From Hahella sp. HNIBRBA332 (GTDB lineage: Bacteria; Pseudomonadota; Gammaproteobacteria; Pseudomonadales; Oleiphilaceae), in NCBI RefSeq assembly GCF_030719035.1, contig NZ_CP132203.1:4978501-5042500 (forward strand): DNA of 64,000 bases. Direction: 5' to 3'. The notes under the pieces are model-generated. The model made no database searches. It had not been told where the DNA came from and saw only the letters and a list, made by a program, of their open reading frames with translations. Positions 38,077-47,898 of the stretch are shown one piece after another. A program made the position numbers and the translations under genes. Position 1 is the stretch's first letter. The number at the start of each line of letters is the position of its first letter.

Positions 38077-38339
38077 ATCTGGCTTTGCAAATCGCCATCG
38101 GCATGGTTTCCATCGCCATGCTCCTGAACCTTTGGCGTCTGCTGCTGGGCCCGGAATCCGCCGACCGGATTCTGGCTCTGGAAACCATGTACCTCAACAG
38201 CATGGCGCTAATCGTTCTGTTCGGACTCTGGCAGGGCGCCGCCCTGTTCTTCGAGGCCGCACTCCTGGTGGCCATGCTCGGTTTCGCCAGCACCGCGGCG
38301 TTGTGCAAGTTTCTCCTGCGCGGCGACATTATTGAATGA
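38070..38339 (+). CDS. mrpF: Mrp antiporter subunit F
   Basis: An 89-residue, three-helix subunit: LRLLLGPESADRILALE-like loop (here WRLLLGPESADRILALETM) is the MrpF signature. It starts inside the last codons of mrpE. Confidence 0.94.
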   Translation: MLNLALQIAIGMVSIAMLLNLWRLLLGPESADRILALETMYLNSMALIVLFGLWQGAALFFEAALLVAMLGFASTAALCKFLLRGDIIE

Positions 38340-38366
38340 CGTCTGAAAGAGTGTGAGATCATTGAT

Positions 38367-38726
38367 ATGAGCTTTACGGTAGAACTGATTATCTGCGCCT
38401 TGGTCCTGCTTGGAGGACTCTTCGCCCTGCTGGGCTCCATTGGCGTGCTGAAAATGAGCGACTTTTATACCCGATTACATGCGCCAACCCTGGCCGCGAC
38501 AGTAGGTATGGGATCGCTGTTGATCGCCTCCATCATCGCCTTCACCGTGCGTGAGCAGAGCCTTTCCGCCCATGAACTGCTGATCACCCTGTTTGTCATG
38601 ATCACCGCGCCAGTCACGGCGCATATGCTGGCGAAAGTTGCGCTGCACCAACGCCAGCAGTCGGTTGCGAGCACTCAGAATCAGGCGCTGACGGAGAGAA
38701 TACGCAAACGCCTGCCTCCTGAGTAA
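38367..38726 (+). CDS. mrpG: Mrp antiporter subunit G
   Basis: A 119-residue membrane subunit with GSIGVLKMSDFYTRLHAPT, the standard MrpG motif, and ITAPVTAHMLAK near the end. It is the last gene of the operon, 27 bases after mrpF. A 13-bp perfect hairpin overlaps the stop codon. Confidence 0.94.
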   Translation: MSFTVELIICALVLLGGLFALLGSIGVLKMSDFYTRLHAPTLAATVGMGSLLIASIIAFTVREQSLSAHELLITLFVMITAPVTAHMLAKVALHQRQQSVASTQNQALTERIRKRLPPE

Positions 38727-38744
38727 AGCAGACTCAGGAGGCAG
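38712..38744 (+). terminator. Hairpin at the end of the mrp operon
   Basis: CTGCCTCCTGAGT pairs perfectly with ACTCAGGAGGCAG across 7 bases, enclosing the mrpG stop. No T tract follows, so it may protect the 3' end or need Rho. A second imperfect stem (about 38766-38801) lies just beyond. Confidence 0.5.
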
Positions 38745-38876
38745 CGCCGTTGGGACCCTGTAATACCCGGCAGAAGGGGAATTCTTCTCTGCGCCGGGAC
38801 TCCGCTATCGCGTCCGCAGTAATAATCGAGTAAAATACTCGGCCATTTTTTAATCAATCCTCCCGGTGAGTTCTGT

Positions 38877-41072
38877 ATGCACGCGGCGCGTCCTCTGTTT
38901 TCCTATCAACGCTATTGGGCCGAATGCTTCGGCACGGCGGAATTTTTGCCGATGTCACGCAAGGAGATGGAGGCGCAGGGCTGGGATAGCTGCGACATTA
39001 TCATCATCAGCGGCGACGCGTATGTCGATCACCCCAGCTTCGGCATGGCGGTGATTGGACGCCTGTGGGAATCCCACGGTTTCCGCGTCGGCATCATTGC
39101 GCAGCCGGACTGGTCGTCGAAGGACGCCTTCATGGCGTTGGGCAAGCCCAACCTGTTCTACGCCGTGTCCGCCGGCAACATGGACTCCATGATCAACCGC
39201 TACACCGCGGACCGCAAACTGCGTCACGACGATGCTTACACGCCCAATAACGAAGGCGGCAAACGCCCCGACCGCGCGGTTCTGGTGTACACCCAGCGCT
39301 GTAAAGAAGCCTATAGCGACGTGCCGGTGCTGGTCGGCGGCATCGAAGCCAGCCTGCGCCGCATCGCTCATTATGATTACTGGTCGGATAAAGTGCGCCG
39401 CTCGGTATTGTTCGACTCCAAAGCCGACCTGCTGGTCTACGGCAACGCGGAGAGAGCCGTGGTGGAGATCGCCCATCGCGCCGCCGCCGGCGAGCATTTG
39501 AAAGATATGACCAACATTCGCGGCACAGCCTGTGTATTGTCGGAGCTGCCCCATGACTGGGAAGTGAAAGACTCCACCCGCATCGACAAACCCGGGCGCG
39601 TCGACCCGCTCCCCAATCCTTACGCATACGCCAATGAGGAAGGGACGGAGGAAGGTTGCGGCTCCAAGCAGGCCGCCGCTAATGAACCGGAAGAGCAAGT
39701 AGTGCATATTCTGCCGCCTAGCGGCGGCCACAAGCGCTTTATTCTGCTGCCGTCCTATGAAAAAGTGCGCAACGATCCCGTCCTGTACGCGCACACTTCC
39801 CGCGTTCTGCATTTGGAAACCAATCCCGCCAACGCCCATAACCTGGCGCAGAAGCACGGCGACCGCTTCTTGTGGGTGAACCCGCCGGCGATTCCACTGC
39901 AGACCAAAGAACTGGATGACGTCTTCGAACTGCCTTATCAGCGCATTCCTCATCCGGCGTACGGCAAGGCGCGTATTCCCGCCTATGACATGATCCGTTT
40001 TTCCGTGAACATCATGCGCGGCTGTTTCGGCGGCTGCTCCTTCTGCTCCATTACTGAGCACGAAGGGCGCTGGATTCAAAGCCGTTCCCAGGACTCCGTC
40101 ATCCGCGAGATCGAGAACATTCGCGACAAGACGCCCGGCTTTACCGGTACTATCTCCGACCTGGGCGGTCCCACCGCCAACATGTATCACCTCAACTGCA
40201 AGAGCGAGGAGATTCACGCCAACTGCCGTCGCCTGTCCTGCGTTTATCCGACAATCTGTAAGAACCTGAAAACCGATCATTCGGAGACCACGCAGCTCTA
40301 CCGTCGCGCCCGCGCGCTGCCCGGAGTGAAGCGGGTGATGATCGCCTCCGGCTTACGCTATGACCTGGCCGTGGAAGATCCGGAATACGTACGCGAGCTG
40401 GTGACTCACCATGTCGGCGGCTATCTGAAAATCGCACCGGAGCATTCTGAGGAAGCGCCCCTGTCGAAAATGATGAAGCCTGGCATGGGCACCTACTACA
40501 AGTTCAAGGAGATGTTCGAACGCTTCTCCAAAGAAGCGGGTAAAGAACAGTATCTGATTCCCTACTTCATCGCCGCCCACCCAGGCACCACGGATGAAGA
40601 CATGCTGAATCTGGCGATGTGGCTGAAGGAAAACGGCTTCCGCGCCGATCAGGTGCAGGCGTTCTATCCTTCTCCGATGGCCAGCGCCACCGCCATGTAT
40701 CACTCTGAGCGCGATCCCTTGCACCGCATCAACTATAAGACGGACAAGGTATACATCCCGAAAGGCGAACGGCAGCGCCGTCTGCATAAGGCGTTTCTGC
40801 GCTATCACGATCCGGACAACTGGCCCATGCTCAGAGAAGCCCTGCAGCGTATGGGCAAGGCGCATTTGATTGGCTACGGCAAGAAGCACCTGGTGCCGCC
40901 GACGCAGCCAGCGAATCACCCCAGCGCCAAGAAGTACGGCTCCAAGCTGAATCCACAAGGCGGACAGCCGCGCAAAGGCCGGGTTCTAACCCAGCACACT
41001 GGCCTGCCTCCCCGTCAGGGCGCCGGGCCCAAACGCGGTAAGTCTGCTGGACGCTCTCCGGCTAAAGGCTGA
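38877..41072 (+). CDS. ygiQ: YgiQ-family radical SAM protein
   Basis: This 731-residue cytoplasmic iron-sulfur protein starts with the YgiQ-type N-terminal region (WDSCDIIIISGDAYVDHPSFG). The radical SAM core has Cys383, Cys387 and Cys390 (RGCFGGCSFCSITEHEGR) binding the 4Fe-4S cluster that cleaves S-adenosylmethionine. The C-terminus is basic and low in complexity, as in relatives. The cellular reaction of YgiQ is not known. It is a single gene between the mrp operon and a convergent membrane protein. Confidence 0.93.
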   Translation: MHAARPLFSYQRYWAECFGTAEFLPMSRKEMEAQGWDSCDIIIISGDAYVDHPSFGMAVIGRLWESHGFRVGIIAQPDWSSKDAFMALGKPNLFYAVSAGNMDSMINRYTADRKLRHDDAYTPNNEGGKRPDRAVLVYTQRCKEAYSDVPVLVGGIEASLRRIAHYDYWSDKVRRSVLFDSKADLLVYGNAERAVVEIAHRAAAGEHLKDMTNIRGTACVLSELPHDWEVKDSTRIDKPGRVDPLPNPYAYANEEGTEEGCGSKQAAANEPEEQVVHILPPSGGHKRFILLPSYEKVRNDPVLYAHTSRVLHLETNPANAHNLAQKHGDRFLWVNPPAIPLQTKELDDVFELPYQRIPHPAYGKARIPAYDMIRFSVNIMRGCFGGCSFCSITEHEGRWIQSRSQDSVIREIENIRDKTPGFTGTISDLGGPTANMYHLNCKSEEIHANCRRLSCVYPTICKNLKTDHSETTQLYRRARALPGVKRVMIASGLRYDLAVEDPEYVRELVTHHVGGYLKIAPEHSEEAPLSKMMKPGMGTYYKFKEMFERFSKEAGKEQYLIPYFIAAHPGTTDEDMLNLAMWLKENGFRADQVQAFYPSPMASATAMYHSERDPLHRINYKTDKVYIPKGERQRRLHKAFLRYHDPDNWPMLREALQRMGKAHLIGYGKKHLVPPTQPANHPSAKKYGSKLNPQGGQPRKGRVLTQHTGLPPRQGAGPKRGKSAGRSPAKG

Positions 41073-41088
41073 AATAGATCGCACCGCT

Positions 41089-41688
41089 TCAGATGACATC
41101 CGTCGTCTGAAGCTTTTCTTCCGCCTCAGTACTCACAGGCTCAGCACTCGGGCGTAAACGCCTTTTCTCCTTACTCACTTCCTCTTTCCTTACGCCTTTG
41201 CGATTCTCTTTACCGCTCTCCCAGACACCGCAGATAACCCCCAGAACAATGCTGGTCGGCAGAACCATATACAGCATAACGAAACTCATTTTAGGTGACA
41301 GAGAAAAAAGCAGAAAAAACAAACCGTAGTCGAGCAAGGCGACGACCATGCTAATCAGTGTGATATGCAAAACCACCGTCTTTCTCGAATATTCCTTAAA
41401 GTAGGTCCACAGGAAATATCGACTGACAGCGACTGAAAATAAGACTGAATAGATGATAAGAGGGAAAAGGCCAGGCGGCAGCTCCTCGACCCCCATAAAG
41501 GCCACCAGATAACCCGCAATGGTGGAGATGAAAACAGAACCTAAATAGACTCCCAGCGTTTCAACGCCCCTGTCCATGAAAAAGTCAGGAGCTTGAATCG
41601 CGCCCATTACGAAGAAAACCGTCACCAAGGAAAACGCGCTAAAAAACGGCCCGGTGATAAGCGTGAACAGTAATACTCGTAACTTCAT
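41089..41688 (-). CDS. Integral membrane protein of unknown function
   Basis: This 199-residue protein has about five membrane helices (LLFTLITGPFFSAFSLVTVFF, LGSVFISTIAGYLVAFMG, LFPLIIYSVLFSVAVSRYF, ITLISMVVALLDYGLFFLL, YMVLPTSIVLGVICGVW) and a charged C-terminal tail of about 40 residues. AAGGA precedes the ATG. No family recognised. Confidence 0.7.
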   Translation of the reverse strand: MKLRVLLFTLITGPFFSAFSLVTVFFVMGAIQAPDFFMDRGVETLGVYLGSVFISTIAGYLVAFMGVEELPPGLFPLIIYSVLFSVAVSRYFLWTYFKEYSRKTVVLHITLISMVVALLDYGLFFLLFSLSPKMSFVMLYMVLPTSIVLGVICGVWESGKENRKGVRKEEVSKEKRRLRPSAEPVSTEAEEKLQTTDVI

Positions 41689-41834
41689 ATGATCCTTGCG
41701 CTACTGGAGGCTGTTAGTCCTGTGCATCGACAGCCGCTCGATTAAATCCGGGCGGCATTATGCTCACATAGACTCACGACCGCCAGCGCGTAACCGCGAA
41801 GGCGAACTATCAGCTCTCCTTATTTTGAACTGTC

Positions 41835-42155
41835 TCACTCCTTTTTAAGTTCGTAGGTGAAGCCCGCCATATCCGCCGTCATCGTGTCGCCGTCGAAAGC
41901 CAGCACTTTGATTTTAGCGTAGCCCAGGTCAATGGTTTGCCCTTTCACCGTGAAAGCGTCAGGATAAATGCGCCGTCCGCCCAGGTTCTGATAGAAGTTA
42001 TCGCCCTCAAACTCCCACTTGTCGTTCTCGTCGTCAGACTCTCCGTTCATGGACAGAATCAACCAGCTTCCCTGCAAGGCCTGCTTACTGAGCTCCGCCG
42101 CTTGCGCGCCTATAGCGAACAGCGTCAGTGCAATAAATATGACTATTTTTTTCAT
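41835..42155 (-). CDS. Small exported beta-rich protein
   Basis: From ATG 42155 the product has 106 residues with a clear signal peptide (MKKIVIFIALTLFAIGAQA). This start is preferred over an ATG five codons upstream, which would weaken the signal. The mature part (LQGSWLILSMNGE, KWEFEGDNFYQNLG, MTADMAGFTYELKKE) looks like a small lipocalin-like beta barrel. Function unknown. It follows the giant hybrid kinase on the same strand by 41 bases, so co-transcription is possible. Confidence 0.7.
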   Translation of the reverse strand: MKKIVIFIALTLFAIGAQAAELSKQALQGSWLILSMNGESDDENDKWEFEGDNFYQNLGGRRIYPDAFTVKGQTIDLGYAKIKVLAFDGDTMTADMAGFTYELKKE

Positions 42156-42196
42156 CGCTTTACCATTCAAAGTCCTTAAGCATAGTCGAAAGACCG

Positions 42197-45100
42197 TTAA
42201 CCGACTTCACGCCGCTGCAGCAGTAATTCCGCCTCCGTGTAAGCCGCCTTGATGCTCAGCCTGAGCTGCTCCAGCAACGCCTGATAGCGGGCGTCGTCAC
42301 GCTCCCCTTTCACCAGATTTTCCAGTTGCGCCGCCAGCTCCGACACTCTGTTGGCCCCCACCGTAGAGGACATGCCTTTGAGGCTGTGATAATTCCGCTG
42401 GGTCTCCTCGGGCTCTGAGGGCCATTGTGTGGGATAGAGCTCCATCATTTTCGGCGCGTCACGCAGAAATAACTGAATGGCGCGGCAGTATATCCCCCAG
42501 TTGTCGTTCATCCGCGCCAGCGCGCAAGAGGCGTCTATGGCGCCGCTGCTCTCTACCGCGCAGGCGGCTTTTTCCGGTGTAGCTGTTTCTTTTTCCATGA
42601 CTGTTTCTGATTCTATTTTGTTTTCTATTTCCACGTCTGTTAATGGCGCACCATCCCAGCCCGTTTGTTTTATCAATACATCCAGCAAGTGATCAAAGTC
42701 GAAGGGTTTGCCGACATGCTCGTTCATCCCGACGGATAGCGCCGTCTCCCGGTCCGAGGACATTGCGTTAGCGGTCATGGCGATAATGGGCAGCGCGTTC
42801 ATTTTCAGTTTGCCGCGAATCTCACGGGTGGCGGTGTAACCATCCATTCCCGGCATCTGGATATCCATCAGCACAGCGTCAAACTTCGATTCCGCGCTCT
42901 GTATCGCCGCCACCGCTTCCAAACCGTCACCGGCAATGCTTACGTTCGCCCCTTCGCTCTGCAACAGCTCCATGGCCACCTGCTGATTAGTGGGGTTGTC
43001 CTCAACCAGCAATATGGTCATGCCATGCAGGCGCTTGCCGGCGACCGCGTCGTTGAGCCAACTGCGGGAGCGATCCAGTTTCATGGTGTCCGAGGCGGCG
43101 TCAAGAATCATTGAGGCGGTCACTGGCTTGGTGAGATAGCCGTCAATGGTGTTGGGCGACGAAAGGCGACGACGCTCCATTTCATCCCGCGCCTGGGCGC
43201 TCACCATCATGATCAGCGGCGCCTGCCCCACCGGATATTGCGCCTTGATCAGCTCCGCGGCGCGCCAGCCATCTATACCCGGCATCATCCAGTCCATCAA
43301 AACCAGGTTGTAAGGAGTGGCGAAATCCGCAGCCTCCAATAATTTGGCCACGCCCTCCTCGCCGTTGACCGCGATATCCGCTGTCCAGCCGAAGGACTCA
43401 ATAATGCCCTTGAGCACTTCCCTGGTGTTGGCGTTATCGTCCACCACCAATACACGCAGCCGTTTCGGCAGACTGCAGGCTTTTTTCGCTGCGCTCCAGG
43501 CTTGCGCCCTGAGGCAGGAGATAGAAAAGCGGAACACGCTGCCCTCGCCTTCCTTGCTTTCCGCCGTAATTTCTCCTCCCATCAAGCGCACCAGACGCCG
43601 ACATATCGCCAACCCCAGACCAGCGCCGCCAAAACGCCGGGCGGTTGATGCTTCCGCTTGCGTGAACCCTTCGAAGATGCGCTGCAACTGCTCTGGAGAG
43701 ATACCGATACCGGTGTCGCGCACAGAGAAAGACAAAACCAGATTATCGTCTTGTGCGGACTCCAGCCTGACGGAAATCTCCACCTCTCCCTGCTCCGTGA
43801 ACTTCACGGCATTGCCCGCCAGATTTATAAGAATCTGCTGCAAACGCAGGCCATCCAGTTCCAGCCAGTCAGGAATTTTCGGATCAACGTCGAACAGCAC
43901 CTCCAGCGGTTTGTCGCCGATATTCGCGGAAATAATCACCCACACATCCTGCAGCAGTTTATCCAGGCTGCAGGGCTCCAAATCCAGGGTCAGTTTGCCG
44001 GCTTCGATTTTGGAGAAATCCAGAATGTCATTAAGAATGCCCAGCAAAGCGCGGGCGGAAGACTCCGCCTTCTGCACGTAGTCTCGCTGACGCTCTTCCA
44101 GGTCAGTGCGCTTGAGTAGGTTGACCATCCCGAGAATGGCGTTCATGGGCGTACGGATTTCGTGGCTCATGTTGGCCAGGAACTCGGACTTCGCCTTACT
44201 GGCTTTGTCGGCCATCGACTTGGCTTCACGCAGACGCTGTTCGTACTCACGCTGCTCTGTGATATCTCGGTTGACGCCAAGCACCAGAATCGGCTTGCCC
44301 AGATCATTGAATTCCACCACTGCGGCGGCCTGCACATAACGCACCTCGCCACTGGGTCGCACTATGCGATAAATGGGATCGTAAACCCCCTCTCCCGCCA
44401 TAGCCGCCTCCAGCTTGGCCGTGGTCGCGGCTTCATCCTCAGGATGCAGCGTGTTGCGCCAGTGACGATGACTCAAGCCGGCATTGTTCAGCTCGTAGGG
44501 AACCTGGTAGATCTCGAACATCTGCCGGTTCCAGGTCAGCGTGTCGCTCGTCAGATCCCAGGTCCATATCCCCAGCTCCGCCACTTCCGCCGCTTTCAGC
44601 AGCTGATCCCGCATGGAGGTCAGATTGCGTCGATCCTGCACCTGCCGGGAAATATCCGTTGCGACGCCGAGATAGCCGCTGGCGCGGTTATTTTCGTCCA
44701 GCAGTTCGGTCACGGACAGTTGCACCGGGAATCGACTTCCGTCTTTACGCACATAGGTCCACTCATGTTCATTGGGAAGTCCGCGCTTGGTCTTGGCGAT
44801 AAACACATCAAACCCAGGCGCCAGCTTCTCGCGCAATTCTTCAGAGAACTCTCGCGCCCGCGCCACTACTTCCTCCCGTAGGTGGAAGGTCGCCGGCGTT
44901 CTTTTCCCCACCATTTCATCAGCGCTGTACCCTAACATGCGCTCGGCGGCGGGATTAAAAAGGGTAATCACGCCCTCCAGATCCGTAGCGATAATTGCGT
45001 TGCCGGCATTATTGAGAATCGCCTGCTGTAACGCCAGATAGCGCTGAATTTCCGCCGTCCTCGACTCGACCTGACGCTCCAGAGACGCATTCAGCTCACG

Positions 45101-46552
45101 AATTTGATTCTCTATGGACATCTGTCGGCTGATATCACGAATCGTCTTGGCGGCGCCGACGATCTCTCCGTCCGCATTCCTGATTGGCGATACGGACACC
45201 GACACTTCCACCATGCGTCCGTCCTTGCACTTACGTTGAGTGTTGAAGGGTTTAACCGGCCCGCCGTCTTCAATCCGGCCCAGAATACTCGTTTCTTCAG
45301 CAACCCGCTCCGCTGGTACGATAAGTTTCTGCACGAAACGTCCAATCGCCTCGTCGCCACGATAGCCGAACATCAATTCGGCGCCATGGTTCCAGTCCGT
45401 GATCACTCCATCCAAATCCATACCCAGCACAGCATCCTGGGCGCTTTCCACTATCGCCGCCAGACGCGCCTGCCCGGCGCTGACCAGCTGTCTCTGCCGC
45501 ATATTCAGCCAGTAGAGGTAGAGAAAGCCGCCCACCACCGCCATGCCCCCAAGCAAAGCCAGCATAATGTTGGAAACGTTCCTGCCCACGCGCTTCTCAG
45601 CCGCTTCCTGAGGATAAGTGATATAAAGCCTGAGAACCCGGTTCGGCTGTCCCTCCTGCAAAGAAGCCTCCCGACTGACAGCGAGGAATGCGCCCTCATC
45701 ACCGTCGAATAGAGACATATTTCCGAACAGCTCAGCGTCAACCGGAATATTGGAAAACTCGTCCCCCCAGCGATAGCGCCGACCGAGATCAAACCCGAAT
45801 TCTTTGTTGCTATCAGCGTGGATCAAAAAATCGCCCGACTGATTAGTTAGATATGAGCGATAGCCCGCCTGGGTCTCCGCAGAGATGTCAGCGAACATAG
45901 AGCCTACGTCGATATTGATCACCAGTATGCCAAACGCATTGCCCGCGCTGTTGATGACCGGAGTGGCTACTCGCAGCGTCGGCACATGCGGCCACTGCAC
46001 CATGTCATATTCACGGTTAAGGTTCAAATCGGAGACATACAAAGAGCCGGGAGGAATACGGATGGCTTCCTGGAAATAATCCCGCTGCGCTTTCTGCTGC
46101 AGTTCTTCATCCGCGATAATTTCGGGAAGGTCGCCTTTGCGGTCGACTCGAACAACCTCCCTGCCGCCGTCAGCCACGCCAATTAAACGCACTTGCGTAA
46201 CTTCGGGATGAGTAATCAGATAGCCGGAGAAAATCGTATTCAAGCGTTGTCGCCACAGCGACAAAGAGCTGTCTTCCCGAACATCGTAACCATCATTTTC
46301 CGTCGCGCGGACGATGCCTTGAATAGGAGGGGTGAACAGGAGAAAACGCACGTCATGGGACAACCCTTCCAGACGCTGGGTGATTTTCTCTGTACGGAAA
46401 GAAGCCTGCCCCTCCATCAGCGCCTCCAGTTCCGCATAAACTCTGCGGCGCTCCACACCAATGCTGATGTACACCACAAGAAGACAGACGCCGACAATCA
46501 CAACCAGCGCAGTAAAGATCCGCAATTGAGCTGAGGAGGATTTCCCTGACAT
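42197..46552 (-). CDS. Hybrid sensor histidine kinase: dCache-PAS(x4)-HisKA-HATPase-REC-REC-Hpt
   Basis: This 1451-residue inner-membrane sensor has helix 1 (about 8-30), a periplasmic Cache-type domain (about 40-330; YVSDLNLNREYDMVQWPHVP then FGILVINIDVGSMF), helix 2 (about 333-353), and about four PAS domains (about 360-760). The kinase core FLANMSHEIRTPMNAILG has its phosphoacceptor near His796, with GGAGLGLAI in the ATPase domain. Receiver 1 has LVVDDNANTREV and LMDWMMPGIDG, receiver 2 has LLVEDNPTNQQV and LMDIQMPGMDG, and Hpt has HSLKGMSSTVGA. The whole phosphorelay up to Hpt is in one chain; the partner regulator is not nearby. The ligand of the Cache domain is unknown. Confidence 0.92.
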   Translation of the reverse strand: MSGKSSSAQLRIFTALVVIVGVCLLVVYISIGVERRRVYAELEALMEGQASFRTEKITQRLEGLSHDVRFLLFTPPIQGIVRATENDGYDVREDSSLSLWRQRLNTIFSGYLITHPEVTQVRLIGVADGGREVVRVDRKGDLPEIIADEELQQKAQRDYFQEAIRIPPGSLYVSDLNLNREYDMVQWPHVPTLRVATPVINSAGNAFGILVINIDVGSMFADISAETQAGYRSYLTNQSGDFLIHADSNKEFGFDLGRRYRWGDEFSNIPVDAELFGNMSLFDGDEGAFLAVSREASLQEGQPNRVLRLYITYPQEAAEKRVGRNVSNIMLALLGGMAVVGGFLYLYWLNMRQRQLVSAGQARLAAIVESAQDAVLGMDLDGVITDWNHGAELMFGYRGDEAIGRFVQKLIVPAERVAEETSILGRIEDGGPVKPFNTQRKCKDGRMVEVSVSVSPIRNADGEIVGAAKTIRDISRQMSIENQIRELNASLERQVESRTAEIQRYLALQQAILNNAGNAIIATDLEGVITLFNPAAERMLGYSADEMVGKRTPATFHLREEVVARAREFSEELREKLAPGFDVFIAKTKRGLPNEHEWTYVRKDGSRFPVQLSVTELLDENNRASGYLGVATDISRQVQDRRNLTSMRDQLLKAAEVAELGIWTWDLTSDTLTWNRQMFEIYQVPYELNNAGLSHRHWRNTLHPEDEAATTAKLEAAMAGEGVYDPIYRIVRPSGEVRYVQAAAVVEFNDLGKPILVLGVNRDITEQREYEQRLREAKSMADKASKAKSEFLANMSHEIRTPMNAILGMVNLLKRTDLEERQRDYVQKAESSARALLGILNDILDFSKIEAGKLTLDLEPCSLDKLLQDVWVIISANIGDKPLEVLFDVDPKIPDWLELDGLRLQQILINLAGNAVKFTEQGEVEISVRLESAQDDNLVLSFSVRDTGIGISPEQLQRIFEGFTQAEASTARRFGGAGLGLAICRRLVRLMGGEITAESKEGEGSVFRFSISCLRAQAWSAAKKACSLPKRLRVLVVDDNANTREVLKGIIESFGWTADIAVNGEEGVAKLLEAADFATPYNLVLMDWMMPGIDGWRAAELIKAQYPVGQAPLIMMVSAQARDEMERRRLSSPNTIDGYLTKPVTASMILDAASDTMKLDRSRSWLNDAVAGKRLHGMTILLVEDNPTNQQVAMELLQSEGANVSIAGDGLEAVAAIQSAESKFDAVLMDIQMPGMDGYTATREIRGKLKMNALPIIAMTANAMSSDRETALSVGMNEHVGKPFDFDHLLDVLIKQTGWDGAPLTDVEIENKIESETVMEKETATPEKAACAVESSGAIDASCALARMNDNWGIYCRAIQLFLRDAPKMMELYPTQWPSEPEETQRNYHSLKGMSSTVGANRVSELAAQLENLVKGERDDARYQALLEQLRLSIKAAYTEAELLLQRREVG

Positions 46553-46873
46553 CCAAGCTCCCGTCGCCTATCCGGCGGGCCCGAAGAAGTGGCCGCCGCA
46601 GATCGGCCGCCTCCTCGCGCCAGAATGAGAAGCTGCGCCGCCAGGGCTTTGAGCGACGCAGCTTTTTATCTATAAGAGATTAGCTGAAAAATCAGGACTA
46701 CGCGGGTTCCTGTTATGTCGGAAATGGTCTCATGGGGAGCAGATAATGGATCCAGCCTTATACCCTGCGCAGTTACCGCAACCGCCCGCCTTGAGTCAGA
46801 ACTCCATATCAGGGAATATAATCGCCAAATTATTAGTAAACACCGATAAAACAAAAACTTAGAGGAAGAAAGG
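46553..46873. other. Divergent intergenic region with a terminator-like hairpin
   Basis: 321 bases lie between the giant kinase (minus) and the cupin gene (plus). No gene seen. It holds a plus-oriented terminator-like hairpin at 46630-46667 and must contain promoters in both directions. Confidence 0.45.
46630..46667 (+). terminator. Orphan terminator-like hairpin
   Basis: AAGCTGCG and CGCAGCTT pair perfectly and are followed by TTTTTA on the plus strand. No plus-strand gene lies upstream within the gap, so it may end an antisense or small RNA, or act as a leader structure. Confidence 0.55.
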
Positions 46874-47248
46874 ATGTGCGTAGTATCCAAGGACAACGCC
46901 GAGCATTACATCTGGGGAGAAGGTTGCGACGGCTGGCATCTGGTTAAAAGCCCAACCTTAAGCGTTATCCAGGAACGGGTTCCCAGCGGTTGTGCGGAAG
47001 TGCGCCATCTGCATCAAAAGGCGGAGCAATTCTTCTTCGTCCTGTCCGGCGTCGCGACGCTGGAAGTGGACGGAGAAACCTATACCCTGCATCCTCACCG
47101 GGGCAAGCACGTCCCTGCCGGCATGCCCCATCAGCTGCGTAACGAGTCAACAGAAGACTTAATATTCACCGTGACCTCAACCCCGCCCAGCCATGGGGAT
47201 CGGATTGAGCATAACGTACAGAGGGTCGAGGGATCGCCTGCAGGTTAA
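46874..47248 (+). CDS. Small single-domain cupin protein
   Basis: This 124-residue protein has a cupin beta-barrel. Motif 1 is HLHQKAEQFFFVLSGVATLEV (metal ligands His, Glu), and motif 2 is HVPAGMPHQLRN. It is cytoplasmic with no signal. Single-domain cupins bind a metal and often a small acid or sugar; the role here is unknown. GAGGAAG precedes the ATG. Confidence 0.82.
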   Translation: MCVVSKDNAEHYIWGEGCDGWHLVKSPTLSVIQERVPSGCAEVRHLHQKAEQFFFVLSGVATLEVDGETYTLHPHRGKHVPAGMPHQLRNESTEDLIFTVTSTPPSHGDRIEHNVQRVEGSPAG

Positions 47249-47301
47249 TTAATACTGCCGAGTGTGCGGCAGTTCAACCAATGCGATCAGTGAAGCACAT
47301 G

Positions 47302-47898
47302 TCACTCCGGCTTACGATAAGCCATGACCTGACAATATTTTCGATAGGCCAGGTCGCGGCACTCTTCTTCTGGGGTCAGCATATCCGGTTGAATGCCGGT
47401 GAGTTCCATCAGGCGGCGCTCCAGTTCCGGTTGCGCCTCGATGTCGCCCTCATGGGAGATATGTCTGACAGTGACGCCTTCACGTTGCAGGGCGTAGGCG
47501 ATCAGCAGGCTGCGATGGCAACTTGCGGGATCTTTCTCAGCGCACATCAGGGCGATGCGAAAGCCTTTGTCCATTCCGTCTTTTAGCCTTCCCACTCCAC
47601 TCTGAAACAAATCGGATTGAATCAGACGGTCAAACTGAACCTGCCTGCTTTCGTCATAATGGGTAGGATCTTTGGAGCGCGGCCCCAGTTCCTCGCCAAG
47701 GTAGACGTAACGTAAGCCATGGTCCTTGAGATGCTGGACCAGGGTTTCCCGATGGTAGTCGTGAAAAGCGCGGCTATATGGCACAGAGCGGACATCGGCG
47801 ACCACATCGATATGATGATTCTGCAATTGACTGATAAACACGGCTATCGGCTTAGTGGCGTAACCAATGCTGTAAAGAGAAGGCTTTGAGGCGCTCAT
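47302..47898 (-). CDS. DUF488-family protein
   Basis: A 198-residue cytoplasmic protein with the DUF488 pattern: LYSIGYATKPIAVFI, VVADVRSVPYSR, YVYLGEELGPRSKD, and a C-terminal CAEKDPASCHRSLLI with paired Cys and His. Function is unknown in the family; the conserved Cys/His block hints at metal binding or enzymatic activity. Its ATG overlaps the stop of the DHH phosphoesterase gene by 4 nt (ATGA), so the pair is translationally coupled. Confidence 0.85.
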   Translation of the reverse strand: MSASKPSLYSIGYATKPIAVFISQLQNHHIDVVADVRSVPYSRAFHDYHRETLVQHLKDHGLRYVYLGEELGPRSKDPTHYDESRQVQFDRLIQSDLFQSGVGRLKDGMDKGFRIALMCAEKDPASCHRSLLIAYALQREGVTVRHISHEGDIEAQPELERRLMELTGIQPDMLTPEEECRDLAYRKYCQVMAYRKPE

